Origin: Bacteroidota bacterium
GTDB lineage: Bacteria > Bacteroidota > Bacteroidia > Flavobacteriales > Schleiferiaceae
Assembly (NCBI GenBank): GCA_016868755.1
Contig: VGFU01000001.1
Span: 42,501-106,500 of the forward strand
DNA length: 64,000 nucleotides
Direction: 5' to 3'
The translations under genes were made by a program, and so were the position numbers. Below are positions 33,861 to 41,608 of the stretch, piece by piece. Under the pieces are notes generated by a model, which had not been told where the DNA came from, ran no database searches, and saw only the letters and a list, made by a program, of their open reading frames with translations. Each line of letters starts with the position of its first letter. The stretch's first letter is position 1.

Positions 33861-35083
33861 TATTCAGTTTTAGCACGCGTAACGGCCTTGCCGTCTTCGA
33901 GGCTACGCGAAACCGCGTCGAATGGGCCACGGACGATTTCCTCGCCTTCTTTGAGCCCCGAAACAACCTGAATAAACTGCTCGTCCTGGATGCCCGTCGT
34001 GACCGTTGCTTGGCGGACCGTACTGCCGTTGAGCACAAATACCACCTCGCGCAATTCACTGCTCGTGCTGTCGCCGCGTAGGGCCACCGCCTCAACGGGA
34101 ACCGCTAAGGCCTTATCGGCGCGCTTCGTGCGCACTTCTACGGTTGCCGTCATGCCGCTGCGCAGCGGTTGGGCTCCGTACTCCGCCGTTAAGGAGGCGT
34201 AGCTTTCGGGAACTACCGACAGCGTCACCTTAAAGTTGGTGACCTGATTCACGCCCGCTGCCGCGTTCACATTGGCCGCGTTGCGCACTTCAGTTACCAC
34301 CGCCTTAAAGCTGTGCCCCAAAAAGGCGTCGACCTTGACGTCGGCCGAGTCGCCCGAATGAATGCGCACAATGTCGTTCTCGTTGACGTCCACGACCACT
34401 TCCATGCGGCTTAGCTCTGAAATGCGCATCAGCTCCGTGCCTGCCATTTGGGCGGTGCCCACTACGCGCTCGCCGAGTTCCACATTGAGGCCTGTCACCG
34501 TGCCGTCCATGGGCGCAAAAAGGGTCGTTCGCTTTAGGTTGTCGCGCGATTCTTTAAGCGAATTTTCGGCGGACTTCACCTGAAACTCTGCCGACTTAAC
34601 AGCCAATTCTGCCACTTCGTAGGTGCGCTGGGCAGCTTCCCATTCTGCTTTAGAAAGGACGTTCTGGTCAAACAAGCCTTTGTTGCGGGCAAACGCCGCT
34701 TTGACCTCAACGAATTGCGCTCGTGCTTGCAGCAGTCCCGACTTTGATTGGTTGACGAGCGCCTCCGCACGGCCCACCGCGGATTGGTACAGGTCGGGGT
34801 TGATGCGCGCCAAAAGGGTTCCGCGGCGCACAAACTGGCCCTCAACAACCCGAAGTTCAATGATTTCGCCGCTGACCTCCGGCGAGATCTTTACTTCAAC
34901 CGCCGGTTGAATGCGGCCCGAAGCACTCACTGATTCTACAATGCTGCGGCGCTCAACGTTAGCCACCTCTACCTCTATTTCTTCAGCGGTTTGACCCCAC
35001 CAGCCTTGCTTTTTTCCGAGGACGCCCACGGCGAGGAGTAGGACCACGGCCCCGGCTATCCACCAAATTTTCTTAGAACTCAT
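33860..35083 (-). CDS. Efflux periplasmic adaptor subunit (HlyD/MFP family)
   Basis: Adaptor that bridges an inner-membrane transporter and TolC. The 407-residue protein has an N-terminal transmembrane anchor (about 7-23, IAGAVVLLLAVGVLG). A split lipoyl-like domain follows (VSASGRIQPAVEVKISPEVSGEI and LFAPMDGTVTGLNVELGERV), with a coiled-coil hairpin between them (about 110-175). The C-terminus has beta-barrel and membrane-proximal domains (ALAVPVEAVALRGD, VVSGLKEGEEIVRG). It overlaps tolC by 4 nt and tsaB by 1 nt. No RND or ABC pump gene lies in this operon, so its transporter is encoded elsewhere. Confidence 0.9.
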   Translation of the reverse strand: MSSKKIWWIAGAVVLLLAVGVLGKKQGWWGQTAEEIEVEVANVERRSIVESVSASGRIQPAVEVKISPEVSGEIIELRVVEGQFVRRGTLLARINPDLYQSAVGRAEALVNQSKSGLLQARAQFVEVKAAFARNKGLFDQNVLSKAEWEAAQRTYEVAELAVKSAEFQVKSAENSLKESRDNLKRTTLFAPMDGTVTGLNVELGERVVGTAQMAGTELMRISELSRMEVVVDVNENDIVRIHSGDSADVKVDAFLGHSFKAVVTEVRNAANVNAAAGVNQVTNFKVTLSVVPESYASLTAEYGAQPLRSGMTATVEVRTKRADKALAVPVEAVALRGDSTSSELREVVFVLNGSTVRQATVTTGIQDEQFIQVVSGLKEGEEIVRGPFDAVSRSLEDGKAVTRAKTE

Positions 35084-36519
35084 AACGCTAGAGGGTTATT
35101 TAGGTAAAATTCAACCACGTAGTTTTTAAACTGGCTGTCGTACAGGGCACGCACTCGGTTTGAGGCGGCCGCCAAAAACGCATTCTTGAGCGAAACGAAT
35201 TCATAAACGCTAATTCCCCCCGCCTCGTACCGAACCGTGGCATCCTGTAGGGCGCGCTCCGCCGACTGTTCCGCCGCTACGGCCGCGTCGTACTGGGACC
35301 AAGCCGCAACGGCATCGGCGTGGGCACGCTCTACGCTTTGGCGGTAGGTATCGCGCTGCTGCTGAACCTGTAGCTCGGCATTGGCCTTTGCGATTTGCGC
35401 CCGTCGTACGCCGTTTTCGATGCGGAACCCATTAAACAACGGAACCGAAAGGTTGACGCCTACAAACTGGCGAACGTTATCGTTGAGTTGGTCGCTAAAG
35501 CTGATATCGGCAAATTTGGGCGTTTTAATGACGGAATAAACCGGAATCGGATCGGCTCCGTTCATCCAGTACCCCACGGGAAGGATGTCCGTGGTGAACC
35601 CTTCTATCCTCCGAGCTCGGTCCGAATAGCTTGTCGAAAGCTGACCTGAAAGAGAGAGGCTGGGTACTCGCGCGCCGTGCGCGCGCTTTACCGCGTAGTG
35701 GCTTGCCATGAACTGGTGGTTGGCCGCTCGGACCAAGGGTTGTTTTTCTACCGAGGCCTGGAAAATGGCATCAGGTGCCAAGGCAAGCATGGGCGAAGGG
35801 CCCTTGGGCAAATTTTGCGGCCGTACCAGGCTGAGCTCCGTCGCCACCGAAATCCCCATTAACTGCTTCAGCGCCAGCATGGCGAGCGAAAACTGATTGC
35901 GGGCGGCTACGCTACGCTGAATATCGGCCATCCATTGGGCCTCCACCGATAAGTACTGGTTTGACGCTATGGCCCCCGCGTTTAAGAGTTTTTGGCTACG
36001 GTCCTTTTGCTTGGCGGTGGCCAACTCCTGCTCCTCGGCAATCCGCACTGCTTCGTCGGCCAAAAGCACAGCCAAAAACTGCGAAGCGGTATTCAGGGCC
36101 ACGGAATTCCGGGCCTCGTCGCGCTGCGCTTCGGCGAGTGCCACTTGAACTTGAGACTGCCGGTATGCATTCCAGGTTTGAAATCCGTCAAAAAGGGTCC
36201 ATTGGGCGGACAGGAAGCCGCTCGCCGTCGAGAGTCCGCTGCGGTTAACCTCGTTGGTAACCGGGTCAATGGTGAGTCCGCTGTTGTAGAAGTTACCGGC
36301 TCCGGCATTGACGCTCGGCATTAGGCCGCCAGCAGAGGCCAAGCGGTCGGACTTTGCGGCCTGCACGTTGTTGGACGCCTGGCGAACACTGAATTGGTAG
36401 GCCAAGGCTTTGTCGACGCATTCGTTTAAGCTTAGCGAGAGCGGTTCATTCTGAGCATGAACCGAGTAGCCAAATGCAAGGAGCACCAGGGCGGTGCGTA
36501 TTGGGTAGAAAAGTTGCAT
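35080..36519 (-). CDS. TolC family outer-membrane efflux protein
   Basis: The 479-residue protein has a signal peptide (MQLFYPIRTALVLLAFGYSVHAQ). It has the two OEP repeats, each of helical hairpins around barrel strands: LSLNECVDKALAYQFSVRQASNNV, SAQWTLFDGFQTWNAYRQS, then NLSVPLFNGFRIENGVRRAQIAKANAELQ. It should form a trimeric outer-membrane/periplasmic channel with the co-encoded adaptor. The ATG at 36519 is chosen because it starts the signal peptide; the longer form has no similarity. A perfect -7 box lies 24 nt upstream, starting a tolC-hlyD-tsaB transcript. Confidence 0.92.
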   Translation of the reverse strand: MQLFYPIRTALVLLAFGYSVHAQNEPLSLSLNECVDKALAYQFSVRQASNNVQAAKSDRLASAGGLMPSVNAGAGNFYNSGLTIDPVTNEVNRSGLSTASGFLSAQWTLFDGFQTWNAYRQSQVQVALAEAQRDEARNSVALNTASQFLAVLLADEAVRIAEEQELATAKQKDRSQKLLNAGAIASNQYLSVEAQWMADIQRSVAARNQFSLAMLALKQLMGISVATELSLVRPQNLPKGPSPMLALAPDAIFQASVEKQPLVRAANHQFMASHYAVKRAHGARVPSLSLSGQLSTSYSDRARRIEGFTTDILPVGYWMNGADPIPVYSVIKTPKFADISFSDQLNDNVRQFVGVNLSVPLFNGFRIENGVRRAQIAKANAELQVQQQRDTYRQSVERAHADAVAAWSQYDAAVAAEQSAERALQDATVRYEAGGISVYEFVSLKNAFLAAASNRVRALYDSQFKNYVVEFYLNNPLAL

Positions 36520-36543
36520 GCCGCGTTTGGTGCAATTACCGTG

Positions 36544-36551
36544 CAAAAATA
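36544..36551 (-). promoter_or_regulatory. -7 box of the tolC-hlyD-tsaB operon
   Basis: TATTTTTG on the minus strand is an exact TAnnTTTG match, 24 nt before the tolC ATG and 3 nt beyond the stop codon of the small gene upstream. Confidence 0.5.
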
Positions 36552-36554
36552 ACC

Positions 36555-36782
36555 CTAAAGGTCGGCTGCGCGTTTTTTATGACTTCGGTACCAAACGATT
36601 GCTACGGCCGCCATGAGTACATAGGGAATCGCCATGAGGTACAAAATTCCGGCGTTGAGGCCCGCCGCTTCGGCAGATCCCGCCGCTTGGCCTGACTCCG
36701 CCGTGGCCTTGCACATCGCGCACTGCGCCCAGGTGCTCGCGTTAAGTCCGAGCCCGACAAGAAGCAACGACATACGGCGCAT
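36555..36782 (-). CDS. Small membrane protein with CxxC motif at the end of the oxidase cluster
   Basis: The 75-residue protein has an N-terminal signal-like segment ending at WAQ, followed by CAMCKATAESG. An Ala/Gly linker and one transmembrane helix (about 47-66, ILYLMAIPYVLMAAVAIVWY) come next, then a basic tail RSHKKRAADL. The Cys pair would face the periplasm. Its ATG overlaps the DUF420 stop by one base, so it is the last gene of the SCO-DUF420 set. Similar small CAMC proteins occur downstream of DUF420 in other Bacteroidota, but their role is not established; copper or heme handling during oxidase assembly is inference. The longer frame upstream is rejected. Confidence 0.65.
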   Translation of the reverse strand: MRRMSLLLVGLGLNASTWAQCAMCKATAESGQAAGSAEAAGLNAGILYLMAIPYVLMAAVAIVWYRSHKKRAADL

Positions 36783-37333
36783 TAGTGGGGGTAGTAGGGA
36801 GCCATGAATACGTACACCAAGACCCCGGTAATGGCCACATAAAGCCAAATGGGAAACGTCCACTTGACCCAACGCTTGTGGGCCGCGATCTGGTTGTTCA
36901 ACGCTCGGTAAATGCTAAACATGGCCATCGGCAGCACCGGAACACTCAAGACGATGTGGCTGATTAAAATGAAAAAGTACACGGGGCGAACCCAACCTTC
37001 TCCGCCAAACTTGGCGTCGGGGTTCGACAGGTGGCTAACCACGTAGCTCACCAAAAACACCGCCGACAGCGTAAAGGCCGAGAGGTTGGCGAGCCGGTGA
37101 GCCGCTACGTTTTTGGTCTTGATCATGCCAAAGCCCACGAGCAGAAGGACGGCGGTCGCCCCGTTGAGTACGGCGTGAAAAAACGGAAGGCTCCGCACGT
37201 TGGCGTTGCCCCATTGAATCTTCCAGGATTCAGGGAGCAAAAAAAGCAGCGCTACGGCGATCGGAACCACCACCGAAAGTCCAACGATGATTGGAACAAA
37301 AACTCGGTCTCTTGGATGCGCGGTCTGGCTCAT
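36782..37333 (-). CDS. DUF420 membrane protein linked to cytochrome oxidase
   Basis: The 183-residue protein has five or so transmembrane segments and the histidines typical of DUF420: LPFFHAVLNGATAVLLLVGFGMIKTKNVAAHR, VSHLSNPDAKFGGEG, YFFILISHIVLSVPVLPMAM and NNQIAAHKRWVKWTFPIWLYV. DUF420 includes CtaM-type factors needed for heme-copper oxidase function in some bacteria. Here it overlaps the SCO gene by 4 nt and follows all the oxidase subunits, supporting an assembly role. The exact biochemical step is unknown. Confidence 0.88.
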   Translation of the reverse strand: MSQTAHPRDRVFVPIIVGLSVVVPIAVALLFLLPESWKIQWGNANVRSLPFFHAVLNGATAVLLLVGFGMIKTKNVAAHRLANLSAFTLSAVFLVSYVVSHLSNPDAKFGGEGWVRPVYFFILISHIVLSVPVLPMAMFSIYRALNNQIAAHKRWVKWTFPIWLYVAITGVLVYVFMAPYYPH

Positions 37334-38016
37334 TTTCCCATTTTTTGGCTTCGGTATTCTTTAACCAAAACGCGCAGATCCTCCACAAGTTCATCGACCT
37401 GTACGGGCTGGCCCACGTCGTAGGCGCCCACAATTTGGTTGTCGTCGTTCACGCGGCTGCGCAACTGCCCGTTCCAGTCAACGATGACGGCGGACTGCGA
37501 ATGGGAAAACCCGCCTTCAGCCGCAGAATCCTGAGCGGCAGCTAGGTAGTAGGCCTGCGCCAGCCGGTAAATGGTCTCGCGGTCGCCCGTGATGAACTTC
37601 CACTTGGGGCTTCCGCCCACCTCAAAGCGCTCCTTGTAAGCCTCGAGCACCTCGGGGGTGTCGGTATCGGGATCGATCGAGTAGCTCACAAAAACGACGT
37701 CTTTGAACGCGTACATGCGGTCGTGCGCCTGCTTGAGGTGAAAATTCATGGCGGGGCATACGGTCGGGCAGCTTGAAAAAAAGAAGCTCACTACCGCGAT
37801 TTTGCCCTGCATGCTGTCGGCCGTCCACGGCTGTCCGTTGGACTGAGTCAACTGAAATCCGCGCTGTTCGTGGCCCACGGCACTTGGCCCGGGACCCAAA
37901 ACCTCGAGGGTACGAAAGTTAACAGCTCCGCTTATGACCAGGGAGCCGAGGTACATAGAAACCGGAAGGAGCAGCAAAGCCGCCAAGATGAGCTTTTTGG
38001 CGACCGGACTAGCCAT
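37330..38016 (-). CDS. SCO1/SenC family copper chaperone
   Basis: SCO proteins deliver copper to the CuA centre of oxidase subunit II. The 228-residue protein has one N-terminal transmembrane anchor (about 9-28). The thioredoxin fold has the copper-binding Cys pair in SFFFSSCPTVCP (Cys83/Cys87) and the third ligand in GGFSHSQSAVIVD. The fold also shows FVSYSIDPDTDTPEVLEAY and FITGDRETIYRLAQ. All ligands are present. It is 2 nt after the subunit IV gene and overlaps DUF420 by 4 nt, consistent with a role in maturing the caa3-type oxidase encoded here and at 59-62 kb. Confidence 0.93.
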   Translation of the reverse strand: MASPVAKKLILAALLLLPVSMYLGSLVISGAVNFRTLEVLGPGPSAVGHEQRGFQLTQSNGQPWTADSMQGKIAVVSFFFSSCPTVCPAMNFHLKQAHDRMYAFKDVVFVSYSIDPDTDTPEVLEAYKERFEVGGSPKWKFITGDRETIYRLAQAYYLAAAQDSAAEGGFSHSQSAVIVDWNGQLRSRVNDDNQIVGAYDVGQPVQVDELVEDLRVLVKEYRSQKMGK

Positions 38017-38018
38017 GC

Positions 38019-38339
38019 TTAGTAGCCGTAGACTTTAACGCCTTCGTACAGAAGTATAAACGTCAGGTAGGGAATCAAAATGATCGCCGGCAGGTAAATC
38101 GCCATGCGAAGCGTTTGCGTTTCGTACTTCAAGTGCATGAAGTACTGCACGATGTAGCCCGCTTTCACCAATGTGAGCCCTATAAACATTAGGTTCAGGA
38201 TGCTGGTGCCCGCGAGCGGTGTCAGCAATACCTCGGGCTTAACGATGCCCAAAGCCACCTCGACGCCCGTAACGACGAGCAGCAGCCAGAAAACATTCCA
38301 AATCCAACGAGTTCCTGCGGGAGCGTGTGCGTCTGCCAT
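38019..38339 (-). CDS. Cytochrome c oxidase subunit IV, prokaryotic type
   Basis: The 106-residue protein has three transmembrane helices: WIWNVFWLLLVVTGVEVALGI, LNLMFIGLTLVKAGYIVQYFMHL and YLPAIILIPYLTFILLY. This is the short bacterial subunit IV that completes caa3/bo3-type oxidases. The conserved stretch VKAGYIVQYFMHLKYE fits. The ATG at 38339 is chosen since the longer frame adds only non-conserved residues over the end of the subunit III gene. It lies 2 nt after subunit III and 2 nt before SCO. Confidence 0.9.
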   Translation of the reverse strand: MADAHAPAGTRWIWNVFWLLLVVTGVEVALGIVKPEVLLTPLAGTSILNLMFIGLTLVKAGYIVQYFMHLKYETQTLRMAIYLPAIILIPYLTFILLYEGVKVYGY

Positions 38340-38341
38340 GA

Positions 38342-39250
38342 TTAAACGAGGTAGAAGAAGGTGAATACAAAGACCCAAACAAGGTCCACAAAGTGCCAGT
38401 ACAAGCCCACTTTTTCTACCATCAGGTAGCTTTTGCGGCGCTCGTAGGTGCCGAGGAGCGTGTTGTAGAAAATGATGATGTTGAGCGCCACGCCCGAAAA
38501 CACGTGGAACCCGTGGAATCCGGTGATGAAGAAGAAGAAGTTGGCGAACTGCGTCTGACCGTATTCGTTGCGGGTCATGTTGGCGCCTTGAACCACCTCA
38601 GCGGACTGGATGGCGGCTACCGATTCCGCACGCGAAAGTTGGGCATGGCCTTTACCGGGCGATTGCAGAACGACGTCGGCATTGGCAGCAAACGCCGCGC
38701 GCACCTCGGCGCTCGTGAAGGCTTCGTCGTGGTTGGAGGCGTGGCCAGCCTCCCCGTGAACCAGCTGGCTCAGCGAGAGGACCTCGCCTGATTTGGCGTC
38801 GGCTACTTTGAGCACGCGACCGTCCACAAGTTCAACTGCTCCCTTGTCGCCGACGATGAAGTGGTACCATTCCCAGGCTTGCGAACCCAAGAAGATGAAT
38901 CCGCCTACGATGGTGGCAATCATCCACCAAGCTACGGCACCTTGCTTGCGGTCGTGGCCGGCGTTCACCGCGAGTACCATCGTCACCGAAGACATGATCA
39001 GGATGAAGGTCATCAATGCCACGTACAGGAGCGGCTGGTCGCCCGCCAGGCCCGGGAAATGCGTAAACACGTCTTCGGCGATAGGCCAGGTCGATTCGTG
39101 GGCAAAGCGCATAAATCCGTAGGCGGTCAAAAATCCGGTAAAGGTGAGGGCGTCTGAGACGAGGAAGAACCACATCATCAATTTGCCGTACTCGGCCTTC
39201 ATAGGCTCGTTGCCTCCGGACCATGTGCCTGTCGCAGCTAATTGTGCCAT
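38342..39250 (-). CDS. Cytochrome c oxidase subunit III (long form)
   Basis: Subunit III of the heme-copper oxidase. The 302-residue protein has the usual helices: YGKLMMWFFLVSDALTFTGFLTAYGFMR, LLYVALMTFILIMSSVTMVLAV, TIVGGFIFLGSQAWEWYHF, FFFFITGFHGFHVFSGVALNI and VGLYWHFVDLVWVFVFTFFYLV. Between helices there is an extra extramembrane insert of about 80 residues (roughly 140-220: LVDGRVLKVADAKSGEVLSL onward), an insert common in Bacteroidota. A second, shorter subunit III gene lies just upstream, so the oxidase is served by a pair. Both probably contribute to one complex; this is inferred from co-location. Confidence 0.92.
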   Translation of the reverse strand: MAQLAATGTWSGGNEPMKAEYGKLMMWFFLVSDALTFTGFLTAYGFMRFAHESTWPIAEDVFTHFPGLAGDQPLLYVALMTFILIMSSVTMVLAVNAGHDRKQGAVAWWMIATIVGGFIFLGSQAWEWYHFIVGDKGAVELVDGRVLKVADAKSGEVLSLSQLVHGEAGHASNHDEAFTSAEVRAAFAANADVVLQSPGKGHAQLSRAESVAAIQSAEVVQGANMTRNEYGQTQFANFFFFITGFHGFHVFSGVALNIIIFYNTLLGTYERRKSYLMVEKVGLYWHFVDLVWVFVFTFFYLV

Positions 39251-39287
39251 TTTGAGTGTAATCTATCAGTTTAGGGGTCGCGCAAAA

Positions 39288-39854
39288 TTAACGCAGGATG
39301 AGCAAAAACCCGAGGAGGTAGAACCAAAGAAATCCGAGGAAATGCCAAAATTGCGCCCCGAGGGTGAAACGGAGCTGCTTGGCACCGACGTAGTAGCCCT
39401 TGCGGGTGCGCCGGAGCATCACCGCAAGCACGATGTTGCCCACGAGCACGTGCATCCAGTGGAACCACGTAATGACGTAGAGCCAGCTTGCTTCGGGACG
39501 GCTTCCGGCGCCCGTAAAGTAGATGTTTTGGCTCGTCAAATCGGACCAACCCATGACCTGAAAGGCGGCAAAGAGCAGTCCGAGCAGCAGCACCACCAGC
39601 ATTTCGCGCGTGGGGGCCGTGCCCGCCTTGAGCACCCGCTGGGCGCGGTACAGCAGCCCGCTCGAAAGCGCGACCATGGCCGTGCTCGCATAAAACCATG
39701 CCGGTAGGGCAATGGTTTGCCACTCGCTCTTGGCCATGAGGGCGGAACGGGCTACGACATAACCCGATGTCAGGCCGGCGAACGACATCGCGATGCTCGC
39801 GAGTCCGAGGTACAGGAGCGGACGCGCCGCTTTTTGCTGGGGAGTAAGTTCCAT
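39288..39854 (-). CDS. Cytochrome c oxidase subunit III (short form)
   Basis: The 188-residue protein has five transmembrane helices: LLYLGLASIAMSFAGLTSGYVV, LPAWFYASTAMVALSSGLLY, MLVVLLLGLLFAAFQVMGWSDL, YVITWFHWMHVLVGNIVLAVML and FWHFLGFLWFYLLGFLLIL. The conserved subunit III His residues are in FHWMHVLVGN and QFWHFLGFLWFYL. It follows ctaB by 8 nt and precedes the long subunit III by 37 nt. Paired subunit III genes of unequal length are the rule in flavobacterial caa3 clusters. The start at 39854 is chosen because the longer frame runs back into ctaB. Confidence 0.9.
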   Translation of the reverse strand: MELTPQQKAARPLLYLGLASIAMSFAGLTSGYVVARSALMAKSEWQTIALPAWFYASTAMVALSSGLLYRAQRVLKAGTAPTREMLVVLLLGLLFAAFQVMGWSDLTSQNIYFTGAGSRPEASWLYVITWFHWMHVLVGNIVLAVMLRRTRKGYYVGAKQLRFTLGAQFWHFLGFLWFYLLGFLLILR

Positions 39855-39862
39855 AGTAGGTT

Positions 39863-40714
39863 TTAAATGAACCGATCGAGCACCCAAATAGTTTGCACGA
39901 GGGGCAGGTAGCGGATGGTGCTGAACATGAGCGCGCGCGCCGAGGCATCGGACTGCGCGCTACCGTGGCGCAGGGCGTGGTAAAGCACGTCGATTCCAAG
40001 GACACCCGTTGCCACCGCGGCCCAAAGGTCCAGGGTCAGCGATCCGGCCAATCCCCATGCGGGCATAAGCGAAATCAAGAGCATCCAAAAGGTGTAAAAC
40101 ACGGTTAGCCGCGTGGCCAGAACGTCTTTGGCGCGGTTCGGAAGCAAGTAGTAGCCCGCCTTGGCGTAGTCGTCAAACGACAACCAGGCTATGGCCCAGA
40201 AGTGCGGAAACTGCCATACAAATTGGTACGCGAACAGCACGCCGGGTTCGAGTCCAAACGAGCCGGTGGCGGCCACCCAGCCTAGCATAAAGGGAATGGC
40301 TCCGGGTACGGCTCCGACCAGTACCGCCCAAGGGGATTTGGCCTTGAGTGGCGTGTAAATGAGTACGTAAATCAAAAGGCTCAGCGCGCCAAACGCCGCC
40401 GTCTTGAGGTTCAGGAACGCCAACGCAACGATGCCCAGCACGCCGAAGAGGACCGCCCAAATCAGGGCAGCGCGGCGGGTCATGCGCCCAGCAGGAAGGG
40501 GCCGGTTTTGGGTGCGCCCCATGAGTCCGTCTTGGGCAACTTCCCAAACTTGGTTGAGTGCATTGCTCGAGCCTACAACGGCAAATCCGCCCAAGGTCAA
40601 AAGCGCGAGCTGAACCCCGTCGACCTGGGGCACCGCGATGAGGTAGCCCGCGACGGCCGAAACCACCACCGAAAAGGCCAACCGGAATTTCAGCAAGAGC
40701 CCGAGGTCACGCAT
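39863..40714 (-). CDS. ctaB: Protoheme IX farnesyltransferase CtaB
   Basis: CtaB (CyoE) converts heme B to heme O for heme-copper oxidases. The 283-residue UbiA-superfamily membrane protein has KFRLAFSVVVSAVAGYLIA, then the first Asp-equivalent motif NALNQVWEVAQDGLMGRTQNRPLPAG. The second motif is in FLALAWLSFDDYAKAGYYLLPN. Both are intact, unlike in the UbiA-like gene at 24 kb. A perfect -7 box 5 nt upstream fixes the start at 40714 (MRDLGLL); the ORF could otherwise extend 8 codons further. It overlaps the cysQ end by 8 nt and begins the leftward oxidase assembly cluster. Confidence 0.94.
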   Translation of the reverse strand: MRDLGLLLKFRLAFSVVVSAVAGYLIAVPQVDGVQLALLTLGGFAVVGSSNALNQVWEVAQDGLMGRTQNRPLPAGRMTRRAALIWAVLFGVLGIVALAFLNLKTAAFGALSLLIYVLIYTPLKAKSPWAVLVGAVPGAIPFMLGWVAATGSFGLEPGVLFAYQFVWQFPHFWAIAWLSFDDYAKAGYYLLPNRAKDVLATRLTVFYTFWMLLISLMPAWGLAGSLTLDLWAAVATGVLGIDVLYHALRHGSAQSDASARALMFSTIRYLPLVQTIWVLDRFI

Positions 40715-41552
40715 CTCCGCAAAGATACGGAGCGCCACAGGCTAGGAAGGGCGGATTGAGCAAGTTCTCTTTGTTGTAGCGAAGGGGTTCTCCTGCGCGA
40801 AATCCGTTTGGACCAAGCACAAGTTCCCGCAGTTCCATTCCGGCCCCTAAGAGCACGGCATGGCCCGCGGCGGTATCCCATTCCATGGTGGGCGCCGCAC
40901 GGGGGTAGGCATGGGCGCGGCCCTCGGCCACCAACCCAATTTTAAGCGAAGAACCCATGCTCACGCGCTCGACGGGGCCGACTTTAGACTCCCAGTGGGC
41001 AATAAGTTCTTCGGTCTCGGGCGTGGCGTGGGAGCGGCTTGCGACCACGGTGGTTTGTTCCGGCAGGCGGGCGGGCAGCGCCTGGGCCTGCTCCCATACG
41101 TCGTTCCAATCGATGCGAACCATGGACTTTCGGGCGCCGTAACCGGGACCCCCGACGTACAGCCAGCCCAGCACGGGCGCGTAGACAAAGCCAAACACGG
41201 GCGACCCCAGGTGTACGAGGGCCACATTGACGGTGAATTCGCCGTTGCGCTTGATGAACTCTTTGGTTCCGTCGAGCGGGTCCACCACCCAGTAGGTTTG
41301 CCAGGCGGCGCGCTCGGCGAAGGGAATGCTCCGCCCCTCCTCACTCATAACGGGGTACCCGGTGGCCGCAAGCACCGGATCGAGTACCGCATGGGCAGCA
41401 TGGTCGGCCGCGGTAACGGGACTGTTGTCGGACTTAAGTTCGATCTCGATGGCTTCCAGGCCTTCGTAGACGCGAAGGATGGCGTCGGCCGCGGCGTACA
41501 CGGCTTCGAGGACTTTGGGACCCCAGTGGAGCTCTTGTGGGAGGTGGTTCAT
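40707..41552 (-). CDS. cysQ: 3'(2'),5'-bisphosphate nucleotidase CysQ
   Basis: CysQ is an inositol-monophosphatase-fold enzyme that removes the 3' phosphate from PAP/PAPS, recycling by-products of sulfate and sulfonucleotide metabolism. The 281-residue protein has SDNSPVTAADHAAHAVL, the metal site SEEGRSIPFAER, VVDPLDGTKEFIKRNGEFTVNVAL, and the C-terminal AAPTMEWDTAAGHAVLLGAG. These are the metal- and substrate-binding residues of active family members. The ATG at 41552 is chosen because the long upstream frame is antisense noise through a terminator and tonB. It overlaps ctaB by 8 nt. Confidence 0.92.
   Translation of the reverse strand: MNHLPQELHWGPKVLEAVYAAADAILRVYEGLEAIEIELKSDNSPVTAADHAAHAVLDPVLAATGYPVMSEEGRSIPFAERAAWQTYWVVDPLDGTKEFIKRNGEFTVNVALVHLGSPVFGFVYAPVLGWLYVGGPGYGARKSMVRIDWNDVWEQAQALPARLPEQTTVVASRSHATPETEELIAHWESKVGPVERVSMGSSLKIGLVAEGRAHAYPRAAPTMEWDTAAGHAVLLGAGMELRELVLGPNGFRAGEPLRYNKENLLNPPFLACGAPYLCGDA
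40720..40727 (-). promoter_or_regulatory. -7 box of the ctaB-cox operon
   Basis: TATCTTTG on the minus strand is an exact TAnnTTTG match ending 5 nt before the ctaB ATG. It lies inside the 3' end of cysQ, so the oxidase assembly genes can be transcribed separately from cysQ. Confidence 0.5.
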
Positions 41553-41563
41553 TTCGTGCAAAT

Positions 41564-41586
41564 AAAAAACCCCGGACGAACCGGGG
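41564..41586 (-). terminator. Rho-independent terminator after the tonB-like gene
   Basis: On the minus strand CCCCGG, loop TTCGT, CCGGGG, then TTTTTT. It lies 22 nt past the tonB-like stop and ends the ruvA-sprA-gcvH-vanZ-tonB direction of transcription. The U-tract is only 11 nt from the cysQ start, so cysQ must use a promoter overlapping it (TTTATTTG ends 6 nt before the ATG). Confidence 0.85.
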
Positions 41587-41608
41587 CATATGGGGTTAAC
41601 GCGGAGCG

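Noticed and set aside
40715-40738. Upstream start of ctaB
   Set aside because: The extra 8 codons lie over a perfect -7 box and the conserved N-terminus begins at 40714.
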